From Meloidogyne chitwoodi (Eukaryota; Nematoda; Chromadorea; Rhabditida; Meloidogynidae), in NCBI GenBank assembly GCA_015183035.1, contig JACZZP010000008.1:2418001-2482000 (forward strand): a stretch of DNA of 64,000 nt, read 5' to 3'. How positions within the stretch are numbered: the first letter of the stretch is position 1; each line of letters opens with the position of its first letter. Made by a program: the position numbers and the translations under genes. This document shows, one piece after another, positions 1-12,587 of the stretch. A model generated the notes under the pieces. That model did no database searches. It was not told the DNA's origin and saw only the letters and a list, made by a program, of their open reading frames with translations.

Positions 1-3000
1 GCTAGCTGAATTGCCATATTTGATGCAGAAAACACTGACCCAGGGTGAAAATGTGATTGTAAAGGTGGCGAGCAAAAAAGACGAATCAATTCACCTCCGG
101 GAGTAGAAAGTAAATCATTATCAGCGAAATTGAGTGGAATCCGAACCGGCTGGCCTTGAACCTAAAAGTTGAGAATAGAAAGTAATAAATTTTAAATAAG
201 CGAGGCGTTGAAAATTAACCGTTTCTGAATGCAATCGGCGAAAAGAATGAATTGAAACACGCCAAACAGCACGAAGTTCAATAGGAGAAAAGTTTTCATT
301 GTAGAAAAAAACAAGAAAATCACGTATATTTGGAGTTTCACTGACTTGACACTAAAGAAAAGCTAAAATAATTTTCGAAAAAAACCTCAATTCGAAGTAA
401 TTGCCCTTCTTCAAAAAGTTGACAATAAATCTAATGAATTGAATTATTCTATTTTTTCATTATAAAAATTACTGTTGGATCTGAGCATCGAATAAAACCA
501 AAAGACATAGGTAAACGTATAACTCGTGTCAATTTTCTGCATTCCTCTGTGAACCATCGCAAATGACTGTATAAATAATAAAATGTGAGAAGAAAAGGTA
601 AAAATACTGAGTGAGAAAAGGACGCCAAATGGTATAATTTAATTCAAAAATAGCAAGTGGGTTTCCGGAGGGAAGCTTACGCACAAAAAGTCGGCAATCT
701 CCTTGTATAAATTGTTGATTGTCGCCTAAATTTTAAATAATGCGAAAAAATTAAGGAGTCAGAATATATTCAACTATTGCCAAACATATCAGCTAGTCCA
801 GAATCAAATCGCATAGGAATCTCCAAATGTTCCATAGGCCTGCATCCTAAACGCCAACAAAGACGATGAGATTCGGGTAAATTGGCAACATCAAATTTAG
901 CAATTCTATAAATATCATTAAGCTGGCTTTGTAAGTATCTCAACTCATCAGAAGAACATATAGGACTTAAAAATAAATTATAAAAACTTATTTTAAAACA
1001 AGACAATGAAAAATATACCCAAGATTTTTATCATTGCTTTCCAGCTCGCATACAAACTCTTCGGCCAATGGATTTATAAATTTGAAGGAAAAAAGATAAA
1101 GTTGGCCAAATGTCAAGTCAACATGCATTCTTGTCGTAATGGATGAGAAAACCTAAAAATATAGTCAAAATTATTATAAAAAATTAGTTCTTTAAACCAG
1201 ATTTGAAAAAACCTATTTTTATATCTTTTCATTCATGTAATTTGAAGAAATATATACCGCTTTTAAAAGAGCATGAGCTTTGTTCTCGGTTCGAAGAGCT
1301 CGATAAGCAAGCAATTCTTCAGCAAAAAGAAATTTTTGTGGTTTTCCTTCATTTTTCCAGGATAAGTAACGAATATCTCCAGTTTTCTCTGATTCTTTCA
1401 TTCGATTCCAATTAAGAATTCTTTGTTGTTCTTTAGGATCAAAAATTTGAGCAGCTCTTTGAACAAAGTCAATCCTTAAAACGTGAAATTTAATAGCTAA
1501 AAGAAAGATACTTGTGTAAAGTCATAAATTGTTCCAAAGGAGTTTCTTGAATTTTAGGAAGTTGTCGAACTCGTTTAATAATTGTAGAAGAATTTTTTAC
1601 ATTCTTTGCAGTGGCTAAACAGAAAAATTAAGATTTAAACAATTTAAATTAATACGTGCAGAAAGACCAATATTTGCGAGGCGTAGGTATAGCATTCCAT
1701 TAAATGAGGTACCTTGTGAAGGGGTCAAATCTGGAGGAAACCCAGATTGAAAAACTTGGCACTGAACAGAACACTGTACTGCCGGAGAACCTTGTCTTAG
1801 CAAATGCTACAAAAAAATTTTGAATAGAACTGATTTGCCAAACCTTAAGCGGAATTGAAACCACACCCAAATGAAAAATAGAATCGGCTTCCCAGACATG
1901 CAAAATCAGATTATGTTTTAATAAGTACGTACAAAAATCTTGTTGTTGAGAGCCATCGATGACGAATCGTAGCTAAAAGATTAATAATATGTCCCTAAAA
2001 CGAAAGAAACCGTTAACCCAGGCTGATGACTATCTTGTTGAGCATCTTTACGCCATAAGAGCAAGTTCTCTTCGCCACAATTAGTAGACAAACGAAAAAA
2101 AAGAAAATCAAGACTTAAATTTGATAATACCTTTCAGTCACATAAGAGTGAAAACGATAAAATTGAAAAGTGAAAAAAAGTTTTTCCGGAGTTTGTAAAC
2201 AAGGAAAGCCAACACTTGAGGGACTGTAAGCCAAAAACTGAAGACAAAACTCAGAAGCAGTCCAAAGTCGTTCCCCAAATTCCAATTCCATGTCAGGGGG
2301 GCTTTCATTTTGAGTTTCAACGTTTACTGCTTTTGGAGATGGTCCATCCAAAATGATTGGAGGAAATTTTGTCAATTGGGAAATCAAAATACGAGGTAAA
2401 GCACTAATGCTATAAAAGTAATAATGTTAATTTTTAATGAATAAAAACCGGCCAATAGGAAGCTCGAAAAAGATTGCTCCATAACTTTCAGATTTTTGAA
2501 CTTGAACGAAAAATGGTGTTTCAGAAGTAACTTTCTGAAATATATCTAAATAAAAATTCATAATATAAAAAATTACTGTTGGTCGAAGCAAAGTTGAATT
2601 TTCTTCAAGTAACTCAAAGTCTACATTTGGTGACACATCTGAAGCAGATTCGGGAGATTTAGAAGAGTATGATACTTGGTGACGGTGAGACTTTTCCTCA
2701 TCTTGTGCTTTAGGAATGTTGTATGATCCTAGAGACGGAGTGAGCTGCTGAACTAATCCTTCACTAGAGCGTCTAGATGGCTCTGAGACATTATCCTCAT
2801 TTAAATTCTTAAATAATATATACATTATAAAAGTAAATTTAAGCAACAGTTAATGAAGCGAAGTTGAAATTAATGTCAATACGAACACGATTTAGCGCAA
2901 GCGAAGTACATTGAGCGAATTCTGATGTAGATGGAAGAGTAGAAAGATCACGAAAACAACAACTTAATGTAGTTGGTGAGAATCGGGGACCGCCAACCAT

Positions 3001-4615
3001 CTAAAATTAAAATTCATATAACACTAATGGGATTAAAGAACATGAAGAGAAATTGTATCGGCAGATCCTGAATGTAGTCTACCTTCTACAAAAGGAGACC
3101 AAGCAGTCCATGCAACATTAATTAGACGCGCATTTGTTATTAGACCCTTTGAAATATGATACAAATTTATAGCTTATAATCTATTTTTAACTTAGTTTTG
3201 TATAGAAATTGGATTACAAGAAAAATGATGAAATAGACAAGACAATATAATACCTTATTGTTGGGACAAGCGACTAAATAAAATAACTGAAATACGATGG
3301 AGAACTCTGATTGAATAGGAATTTTGTGAAAACGTACACACTGGCGCACACCAAAATCAATACTTAAAATGAATATTCATAAATTAATTTAATCAACTAA
3401 CTTTACAGCTGTACTGGATCTGCCGAACGAATGTTTTAACAACAGTAACGTATCACCATGAGAAGGTAAAAAAGGTAGTGGTTCCAAAAGAAGGAAAATG
3501 GGTTCCTCCAAAAATGTTAATCCATTATGAGCACCAATCTGGAGGAAATTTTTCTTAAATATTTGTTAATTTTACCCGCAAACGTCGTTCCAAAATTTGA
3601 AGATTGGCATTCGAAGTTCCATGAATCCACCTTTCGTTCATTGCATAATATAATTCATGTGACAATAAATCCAACATAACAGAATCACAATCAAATTGGT
3701 TCCCATTTGAATGGCTAAATCTATAACCTATATAGTGCATTTGTCAAGAGATACCTGAGCAATATATTGTCCAAAATAACTGAAATCTTTGGAAGCTCTG
3801 ACATAAAATTAAGAGATGATTGCGGTATAAAATAAAAAAGAGGAAGTGGAAGATCGATAAGTGTTGTTGAAATTCGTTTATGTGCTGAAAGTACTGCATC
3901 CTTTCGACATAGTGATTGGAGTTGATTAATACACGAAACAAGCAAAAGCATTCGACAAGATCCAGAGAAAAAAGGAAAACTAAAATGTACATTTTGAAGA
4001 ATTTGTTATTCATGATGAACCTAATTATAGCTGTTCCTACCGTTGAAGTATTGAACTTGAGGCAAAATCATCGGGTCCAATTTGCTCAGAAACATCGCTC
4101 AATGATATTACAGTCCATCCCAAAGAAAATTTTTCACTAAATGTGTAACGAATAAAAACTAGACAGATAAAATTTTTAAACAAACCGATTTGCCAATTCG
4201 ATAACGATCAACGAATTTCTATCTGCACGGGAACAAACGATAATATTCTGAAACAAAGCGAGGATAAGCATATAAGACAACAAACCCACTTGTTTAAGGT
4301 GGATACAAGAAGTTTTTGATAAACAATTAAGCTCTAATTGATTGCCAACAAAGCAACCAAAGCTAAAGTCGTAAAAACACAGATTTAAAATATAATCGCC
4401 ATCGTTCAACTAAAAAATAAAAATGTCTTATATTACATAAAGAGTAAAACCTGTCTAAACCCGATACTATCAAGTTCAAGTATGTGTATAGATTTGCGTG
4501 GATTAGCATTTTCAGGAAAAGAATCTGCTGCTGGTGGTAAGATCGCCGATTCGCTAAAGTAAGGAAATTAAAAAATATAATTTTAAATGACTTACAACCA
4601 ACTATCCACGTTCAT
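1..4615 (-). CDS. NPHP4: Nephrocystin-4 (NPHP4), C-terminus beyond left edge
   Basis: Nephrocystin-4 is a ciliary transition-zone scaffold; in worms it works in sensory cilia with NPHP1. The start ATG (4615-4613) gives MNVDSWF, close to the known start MNDWHRIF. Downstream exons carry family landmarks in the right order: ILERRLRV followed by GAHNGLTF (about 3600-3530), a WTAWSPFVE block (about 3100), FFTFQFYRF (about 2170), LRQGSPAVQ (about 1790), and an ASH-like beta region near 1100-1050. The exon near 4170 uses the acceptor TTTAG at about 4131, giving a 49-nt intron. Introns are many and short. The last visible segment (STPGGELIRLFC, about 70-110) matches the region roughly three quarters through the human protein, so the C-terminal quarter is outside the window. 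It is divergent but the landmark order makes the call firm. Confidence 0.88.
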
Positions 4616-6397
4616 CTACAAATTTAGGATATCAAAAGAAAAAAATATGTATTCGTTGTTATGACAACATTAATAAAAAGGTAAAAACATCAATTGTGTA
4701 GTATAATTTCTCGCTTCTTTTTTTGTTGATTTTATTCTATAAAAAAAATTCATTTAAAATTTAGTTATAAGGACTTGAAAAATTATTTCCACTAACATGC
4801 ACAGACTCAAAATGCATATTATCGATTTTTACAGAACAATTTAAATTTACGTTAAAATATAAACATAACGCCAAAAATGAGAGACAACGTAGTCATATTT
4901 TCATAGATATAGAGACAAAGTTTTGTGCGATTTTCTTCATTTTGAGGTGCGCACCGTGGTTGTTTTTACGTGTTTTTGTTCGTTTTTGTTTGTTTTTTAT
5001 TGTTTCATTTATTGTTTTAATTGTGTTTAATACCTTTGACCCGCGCGCGATGCTAAAATTTAAAAAAAATCTAAAATTTAAGAAAAAATTAAATTTTTTA
5101 ACATTTTTCTTTTAAAGCACGGCAGTCATCATCTACATGCTGTACGTGGCTGATCGTGTTTTTTTAGTTTTATTTACTTTTATTTTTTATTATTATAATT
5201 AGATTTTAACTTTTTGAACTTATAGGATGTTTGGTGGTTTGCTGCTGCTGCTCCGGGACGATGTTGATGTGCAATGGAGCTGATGTTCAATGGCCCGTGG
5301 ATGGACAATGGCAGTGGTGTGGTTGTCCCTTTTTTATTATTTTTAAATTTTTTAAATTATATATATATATTTAATTAAATTTTTTAAATTTATAGGGGCA
5401 GGGTTTTCAGGTTCCAGCTGGCCATCAACTGCTGCAGCTGATCAACTACTGGCAATGTCTTCATGGTTTTTTTATTTTTTGAATTTTTCAATTTTTTTAA
5501 CTTTCATTTCAAGGACGTCATGCTCTTCAACTGCTGATGATTAACCACTGGCTCTTCACTCCGCCAATGGTTCACTTTTATTTTTTGAGTTTTTACGTTT
5601 TTTATTTTCAGTTCAAGGACGTGCTCTACATGGTCAATGGCGAACTGGAGCAGATCAAGGACGATGGCCACCAGTTTTTTTAATTTTTATTATTTTTTAA
5701 TTTTTATTATTTTTTAATTTTATTACTTTTTTACTATTTAGCCTAGGTGCAGTTTCTAGGTGCTCCTGCTACTCGTCTACACTTCTTGCTCTGGATGGTG
5801 GCAGTGCTCTTCATGGATGGTGGGTGCTCTGCTGGCTGACTCTTGTAAGTTTAAAAAAATTTAAATTAAAAAATTGCGAGCGAAAAATTTTGCGACCAGC
5901 GTCCCTTCCCTTATTCGTTTCATGTTTTCATTCGTTTTTCATTTTTTATATTTGTCTTTTTTTGCCTTAAACTTTTTTAGCAACTTTAGAAGTGATCAAC
6001 ATGGATGGCAATGCAACAAACAGAAGATATCAAAGTGGATGCAGTTTCAACAACTGATCAGGACAACAGGTTTTCTCGATAATATCGAAAAGGATTTTTG
6101 AGTGGAGCAGAGAAATTTTTCTGCGTGTTCCTGGATTGCTTTTTTTGGATGTGCTTTTGGTTTACGTCGCTTTTATTTAAAAATTTTGTTTTGGCATAAT
6201 GTTTATTTAAGATATTTTGTCTGCACACTATTTCGTAGGTTAGAGAAAAAAAGACAAATAATATATTGTTTACCTATTTTTATCGATTTTTACCTCATTA
6301 GTTTAGGGTCATCTACTTATCTCAAACATATCGTTAATTTTGTGTATCTGTGTAATCGCTTTTTTCGGATCAAGCAGTACGTATTTAATTTCAAGTG
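4616..6397. other. Intergenic region between NPHP4 and MRPS5 with GC-island mosaic
   Basis: This is the shared upstream region of a head-to-head gene pair. From about 4,960 to 5,850 it alternates 60-120 nt GC-balanced islands, rich in words such as CAATGG, TTCATGG and GCTGCTG, with T-rich tracts (TTTTTATTTTTTAATT). The islands are bounded by splice-like GT/AG signals but give no consistent reading frame. Between 5,850 and 6,397 I see only T-rich DNA with short open stretches. I find no supported gene here. Confidence 0.5.
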
Positions 6398-8460
6398 ATG
6401 TTATTCAAATTCTTGTCTTCTTGCTTATCTTGCTCAGTCACACGAATTCCATCTCGTTCAAATACAGTCAATTTTTTTCAACGACGGACTGAAGATGTTC
6501 TTTGGAAAACAGTGACAAATATCACGAAATATGGCGCGCGTAAAGGACGTGGAAAAACTCGACAGCCGTTTCGTTATTTACCTGACTATTATAAAATTGG
6601 AACACTTAAAGCAAGTTAGTTATTTCTTTCAGTTTTTCAATCAATTTCATGTCTAAAATTTAAAATATATGATATTTTTGTACAGGTCCTATGCGCATTC
6701 GTTATCCAGGGCTCAATGCACGTATCCCTGATAAGGTCGCTGAACCTATATATTTTGAAGAACAAACTGAAGATGAAAGGGATACCTCATTCAAGGTAAA
6801 CAAAATTGAGCTTGCCAAGAAGCCTCCTAAAGCTAGTCGAAGAATTCTAAGGGAGAGACTTTCTGCGTGGGAGCGTGGCTTCAGTGGTGGTCAGTGGCTT
6901 GGTCAAAAATTAGGACCACCGCCTGAAAACTTGGAAGCTGGAGTAAACTTTGAAGATTTTCAGTGCATTTGTTTTCAGGTTATATTTAGAGGATCTTTAG
7001 TTTTTTATTTTTTTATCTTAGATGAGACGTCTCTGCGCAATGAAACCTGGAATCGGGCGCGATTATCGTATACGTGCGGCTGTTTTTATTGGAAATGGCA
7101 AAGGAGTTGGAGGTTTAAACTTCTTTTTTCTTTACAAATTTTTTTTGTTAGGATTTGCTTTTACTAGAGCACCTGTTTTTCAATCAAATCTTGCTGTTGC
7201 TAATGCGATAAAGCGTGCTTCTCGGAAACTTTTTTACATAGAGCGGTTTGAGGATAGGACGATTTATCAGGTTTCATTTTATTTGAAAGTCATTATGCTA
7301 AAAACATTGCAGGACTTTTTCGGAGAATATCGGAGCACTCGTGTTTTCGCACAAAGACGAGAGCCAGGCTATGGAGTGATTGCACATCCGAGGATTAGAA
7401 AAATCTGCGAGGTTTTCTATTTCAAGAATTTATTACTATTATTCTTTAGCTTTTGGGCATCAAGGATCTTTACGTACGAACTGAAGGAAGTACAACTAAT
7501 TACATTGGCATAGCATATGCCTTTTTAACCGGCCTAATTCACCAAGAATCTCACAGGCAATGTGCTGACCGAACTCGTCTCCATGTTGTTGAATTGGATC
7601 CAAATCGAATGTTCTACCCGAAAAAAGTAGCATCACCAATTAATGCCCCTGTTAAACTCGACGATGAAGTTACTCCAATTGAGGTACTAAAAATTCTGAT
7701 ACCTTTTTTTTATATGAATAGCATATTTGTTAAAAAAATTTAACATTATAAAAAAAATTTTAAGCGAATGCGTTTGGAAGACTATTATGGTGAAGGTGAG
7801 TGAAGTATAATCATTTTTTATTTTATGTAGTTGTCCAAAAGTCTAAATAATTTATTTTTCAGTTATAAAGTTCGAAACTTCTAAATGTACTTTAATTATT
7901 TAGGTCGTTTTCCGCAGCATTATGGAAAATATATACTAAGCTATAGAAATCACATTGGTCATTTATGCGCAGAATGGAAAAGACACCCGTACCGAAATAT
8001 GGAAAAGGTATGTTTTAAGCATATATATTTCTGACGTTGCTATATATAATCTATTTTTTACAGAAAATAATCCGGTATTTAGCTGATGGTGAGGTCAAGC
8101 GTTGGACTCGTAGGGAAAGGAAAAAATGGTCAGATCGTCAGCATGAGATGGTAACTAACGGACAAAAGCCTATGCCTATGGGTATCGGACTTTCTAATTG
8201 GGTTCCGATGGAAGGAGAGGTTATTATTTAATATACTTATAAAAATGAAGCAAGTATAGTATTAAGCAAAAATTTTATCAAACTAATATTTTATATTAAT
8301 AATTTTTTCTTACTATCAATATTTTTTATTTTAGGATAATGTATTTTTGGGTTCTATAAACAATTTATTGCCGCCTTTTAATCTTAATGATGATCAAGTT
8401 ACTGACGAAAATAAATTGGCGCAATTAGAACATACGAATGAATTAAATGTTTCAAATTAG
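6398..8460 (+). CDS. MRPS5: Mitochondrial ribosomal protein uS5m (MRPS5)
   Basis: This is a small-subunit mitochondrial ribosomal protein. Ten exons (6398-6614, 6686-6978, 7022-7112, 7152-7270, 7313-7411, 7450-7683, 7765-7795, 7904-8007, 8064-8219, 8335-8460) sum to 1470 nt, or 489 residues with an in-frame stop; the human protein has 430. The N-terminus is short, hydrophobic and Arg/Ser-rich, as expected of a mitochondrial presequence. The GARKGRGK motif, the S5 RNA-binding double-stranded fold (AVFIGNGKGVGGFAF, then LFYIERFEDRTIY) and the S5 C-terminal part (LLGIKDLYVR, LHVVELD) all line up with the family. An ATG immediately follows GTG at 6395; the ATG at 6398 is preferred. Confidence 0.95.
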
Positions 8461-8601
8461 TTTCAAAAATACAATGACAAAAATGTGATTCTCTGGATAA
8501 AGTTTTGTTTTAATTTTATTATTCATTCAAAAAATTGAAAAATATTGTCTTAAAGTTTCTACTTTTAAATTTTATTGAGATCATGTTTTCAACTGAAATA
8601 C

Positions 8602-9331
8602 ATGTACAAAGGGCAGTCTAAGAGTTTAAACGGCGATGTGCCAATTATTCTTATTGGATGGCTGAAGGTTTGTTCTAATCATTTTTTATAAAGCCATCAA
8701 ATTCAGCGTCGTCCAACCGGTATCTAGAATGAATGTTTTTGTTTATTATTTACTTTTGACGTACTCGATCTTTCATCATTAAAACTTTCATCAATTTTAA
8801 TGCTGGTGCTCTCTTATCAGGTATTAGTTTTGATCCATCAAAATTAAGTTCTGCGAGTTTATCACTATCTCTTTCTTTTAAATCTAAATTTTCAATTATT
8901 GATAAGTTCAAAATGTTTTAATACCTAACAAACTTTCCAAATAACAATTTGGAAAACGAGTGCTCATCTCTTCTAAGCATGAAACGTCTCCTTGACAAAT
9001 TCCAATAATCACTCGACATGACACTAAGATATTTTTAATTTTTAAAATATTTTGAATTTTTAATAAGCTTTTCTTTTTTTGGAATTATTAACCGAAAAGT
9101 TTAGATTTTCATAACTTTTTTTATTATAGAAGCTTACACAATGTCATAAATACTTACAAAAAAATCTTGGATGTGAAAGCGTTGATGCCATAACAATTCT
9201 GCTGGAAAACATGGTGCACATGATCAAGAAACAAACCAGTGATGGTGAGGTAATTATTTTAATAAATGTAGACTGAGATGTTTTCATTGTTATTTGATTA
9301 GATTTGCTAACAATGACCAAGATTCAGTAAA
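8602..9331 (+). CDS. Unidentified plus-strand exons
   Basis: Two plus-strand pieces look coding: an ATG exon at 8602-8667 (22 codons, containing DVPIILIGWLK, ending in a GT donor) and an exon after TTTTTATTATAG at about 9,130 with KNLGCESVDAITILLENM and MIKKQT, which can splice from 9,244 into a short last exon ending at a TAA near 9,331. Whether the two pieces belong to one gene is not shown. They overlap a minus-strand gene, so one could be intronic to the other. No family is recognised. Confidence 0.25.
8686..9045 (-). CDS. Unidentified minus-strand gene, 3' exons
   Basis: Three consecutive minus-strand segments join cleanly: an exon starting after TATCTTAG near 9,025 and ending with the residues NCYLESLL; a middle exon of charged, helix-prone sequence (LKERDSDKLAELNFDG, then ALKLMKVLMMKDRVRQ); and a last exon ending YRLDDAEFDGFIKND and a stop near 8,690. 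The splice signals and the frame agree across both introns (about 41 and 30 nt). The upstream exon carrying the start was not found. I do not recognise the family. Confidence 0.4.
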
Positions 9332-11824
9332 TAAGAGTTGGCTAAATTGCTATAATTTTTAGTTTTTGTTTAAATTCTGTGATTTTTGAGGTTGTTAGTT
9401 TTAGTGGTTCCTTTATTATGAGGATTAAGGAGAATAAGAATTAAAAAAGAAAAGTTTTGATTTGTCTAGAGATTTTATAAAGGTCTCCAAAAAATTTAAT
9501 TTTTGCAAAATATTCACTGTCATTTCGAGTTTAAAAAGTTTTTTGAACAGCTGAAATAACAACGCATTTCTAAATTAATGTATAAGATTAGATAAATAAT
9601 GTAAATAAGAGTTTTTGTACAATTAGTTTTACGCATAATGAGTTTCCTTTAGATATTTATAAGCGAATATTTTAAAAAATCCCGAATAAAAAGTAATATG
9701 TTCGTCAAAACCAATTTATTGTTCAGCTGTTTCCTTTTTTGCTATTCCGCCCCTCACTTTCCGTTTTTATCAACATGCTCAAAACTATTTACACCTTGAG
9801 GCTATGTTGTTTTTGGTTTCCTTCATTTTTTCCTCAGCTTACACATCATTCAAATTTTCGAGATTGATTCTCATCAAGATAATGTTAGACGACGGAATAT
9901 GTGGGCGGAAACTTCTTATGTCATATTTCATAAACATCATCGAAAACAACTCTTTATGATGGAAAATGAGCTTTTGGAAAATTTTTTAATAAGGTCGAAG
10001 GGACTGGGTAGGGGACATTTTTAGAATATGTGTATTTTTTATTGACACTACTACATTTTAGTTTTCCCGTCATGTGTGCATTATGGTCGTTCTTTTTTAT
10101 GTTAATTTTGACGAGCAGCTCTATTCTTTCTACTGACTTCTCACTTATTCAGTGTCATTTTTAATTAGCTGTGTTTTTATTTGTTGTTTTTAAAAAATAA
10201 TGAAAAATAGAATAGTAATAGCATAAAATATGCGTAAAATACGAACAGAAATTGTGTTATTGTATAATAAATTTAAAAAAGTGCAAGACGAAAACCTGCT
10301 ACGTATATGTCAAGTCAAGTAAAAACTTTTGATTGGGTTAATGTTAGTAAAATTATTTTGGGTTTATATCTATCATAATGAAATAGTATTAATTGTAAGT
10401 GTTGCCACTGACAGGCTAAAGATTTTATCATGAATAAGATTAGTTTAAAAAAGACTGATTTTTGTAATCCGAGTAATGCATTTGATAAAAAAATAAAATA
10501 TCTATGTGAGTTATTAAAAAAATTGTTTGAAAATACAGGAACATTAAATATAAATATATTTTTTGCAATAAGCTTTGAATAAGATTGACATGTGTAATTG
10601 GATTTTTTTTAGCTTTAATTTAATGACATTAATGATTTAACTATTTTTTCTTAATTATACACATAAAGGGGGATAATATTTTGTCAATCTGTCTGCTCAT
10701 GAGAAATAAAATAAAATGAAAATTATTATCTAATTAGAAAATATGTATTTAGTTTTTCTATTTTTACATCTAGAAAAAGATTAACTAATTAATTCCCTTC
10801 AAAATTTAATTCTTATATTATTTCTTTTAATATGAATATCTTCGATTAATTAAGACCACCAACTTTTGCAAAAGACTCTTGTTTATCCTATCCAAGATCT
10901 CCGACTATTTATATATATATCAGTAATTGATCAGTTCTTTCACCATTCTTTTCTTTAAAATTTCCCAGGCGGCCAATCATTGCTCTTTCATTGTATTTGA
11001 ACAATCTTTTTAAATAGTTGGATTAAATTCTGTTTTCTTATTTACCATTCTCATTATTCATTCTTACATTTTCAGTATATTTGTTTCTAAGAATAAGAGT
11101 GTTATTCATGGGGAAGTGAATTGTTTGCTGCGTCAATTAGGCGCCATTTTGACCTCCTTAAGTTTGTGATCTTTATATTGAAATGGCCGTCATGTTGACG
11201 CGGATTTAATTTTTCCTCATGAGGCTATGTTATTAGATTCATCATTTACATATATTTAAAGAATAAATATGTTCCTATCTATAATTAATTATTTGTATTT
11301 TATATCTTTCTCTTTCTAGTATAACTGTTTTTATTAATAGTTTAGTTAGAGACAAATTCCCTGTCTTCTACTTGACTAATATTTAACATTTTTCTAACTA
11401 ATCTTGTTGATAAATTCAACTTTTGACAAACACAAATACACATACACTTACTATAAATAACTTACGCTCACCTCTTTATGCGACAAATATAAAATATTTA
11501 ATTTAGTTATTTTAAGGCCAAAATGGCAAATGTCCATAACATATTTTCATTTATAGCATAACAAATCATCTGCGCACACCACGAGTCCATTATCAATTAA
11601 TAATTGTCTATTTTATTTATTATTTATCATTTAATCTATTTTGTCCTATATTTATTAACTTTTGATCTATCTTACCTGATTTATTATTTAGTAACCTATT
11701 TGATATTTAGAATTGTTTCTACTATTTTAAGTGTTTTTAAATATATTAAACCCACAAAAAATAAGATTAAAAAATATAAAATTAAAGAAAACTTTTTTTA
11801 TTATATTGCTTTCTTTGTGCTTAT
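9332..11824. other. Long intergenic stretch with one possible exon
   Basis: This is mostly T-rich DNA without a convincing gene. The one exception is 9839-10024 (+), which follows a CCTCAG acceptor and stays open for about 60 codons with non-repetitive, charged sequence (NVRRRNMWAETSYVIFHKHH). It may be an isolated exon of the unidentified gene upstream. A 106-codon open frame at 11,604-11,924 is low-complexity Ile/Leu/Tyr/Phe and is treated as chance. Confidence 0.35.
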
Positions 11825-11950
11825 TCAATCTTCTCCTATCAAATTTCTCAAGTTATTAATTTTTTCGTCTTTGGGACTGACACTATCGTTTTTTGATGAT
11901 GCCGCCTTTTTGCCTGAATTTTGAATTATAAATCCTTCAATTGTCGGCAT
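11825..11950 (-). CDS. Possible 41-residue protein or terminal exon
   Basis: An ATG at 11950 opens 41 codons to a TGA at 11825, with a Lys/Ser-rich, hydrophilic, non-repetitive composition (MPTIEGFIIQ at the start, KINNLRNLIGED at the end). The composition differs sharply from the Ile/Leu/Phe noise on the opposite strand. It could be a micro-protein or the last exon of a minus gene whose upstream exons I could not find. A poly-A run directly precedes the ATG. Confidence 0.3.
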   Translation of the reverse strand: MPTIEGFIIQNSGKKAASSKNDSVSPKDEKINNLRNLIGED

Positions 11951-12587
11951 TTTTTTTTTTTTGTGAATCGAATTTCACTACCTGAGCTTTTAAAATTTCC
12001 TTTCAGTCTCTCTTTGTGTTATTTTCATTTGATAATTATGATCTTGAATTTTTTCTTGAGTGTTTGCAATAATTTTTTACCTTTATGAGAAGGAATGAAA
12101 AACTTTATATGAGAAAATCATTGTAGATCTTTATAATAAAACTATTAACTTCTATATAGGATGTTTAATACTTGCAAAAAATGTTACCAAAAATAGTTTA
12201 GTTAAATATTTTGCCAAATAACGAATTTTTTTAGAAATACGCTAAAATATTAAAATAACGGTTAAACTTAAAAGAAAAATGTAGTTTAAGTTTATATAAA
12301 TTTGGCGAGAAGATTAATGTGAAGTGGCCTTTGAACCCCTTTACTATAACCAAGAATGGGCAAGTAAAAAAAGGTGGTGGTGGTCTTCGAGAGCGAATTG
12401 AGGGCATTGTTATTGACTTCTATATTTAAAAAACTGATATTTTTGAGAGAATTTATGAAAAACTCAAAATTTTTTAAATATTTTTTCAACTAATAAAAAA
12501 ACTTATTTTTTTTTATTTTAGTCAACTTACCTTAAACTTTCATAAGTTATTCTTTTATTAAATACATCTTAATTTACATCTAATATT
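11951..12587. other. Intergenic, upstream of the BMP ligand gene
   Basis: AT-rich sequence with no gene that I can support. A 65-codon minus-strand frame (12,292-12,489) is low-complexity and has no splice context. Confidence 0.5.

Noticed and set aside
11604..11924. 106-codon plus-strand ORF
   Set aside because: Ile/Leu/Tyr/Phe-rich translation of AT-rich DNA; the opposite strand has the more gene-like composition.
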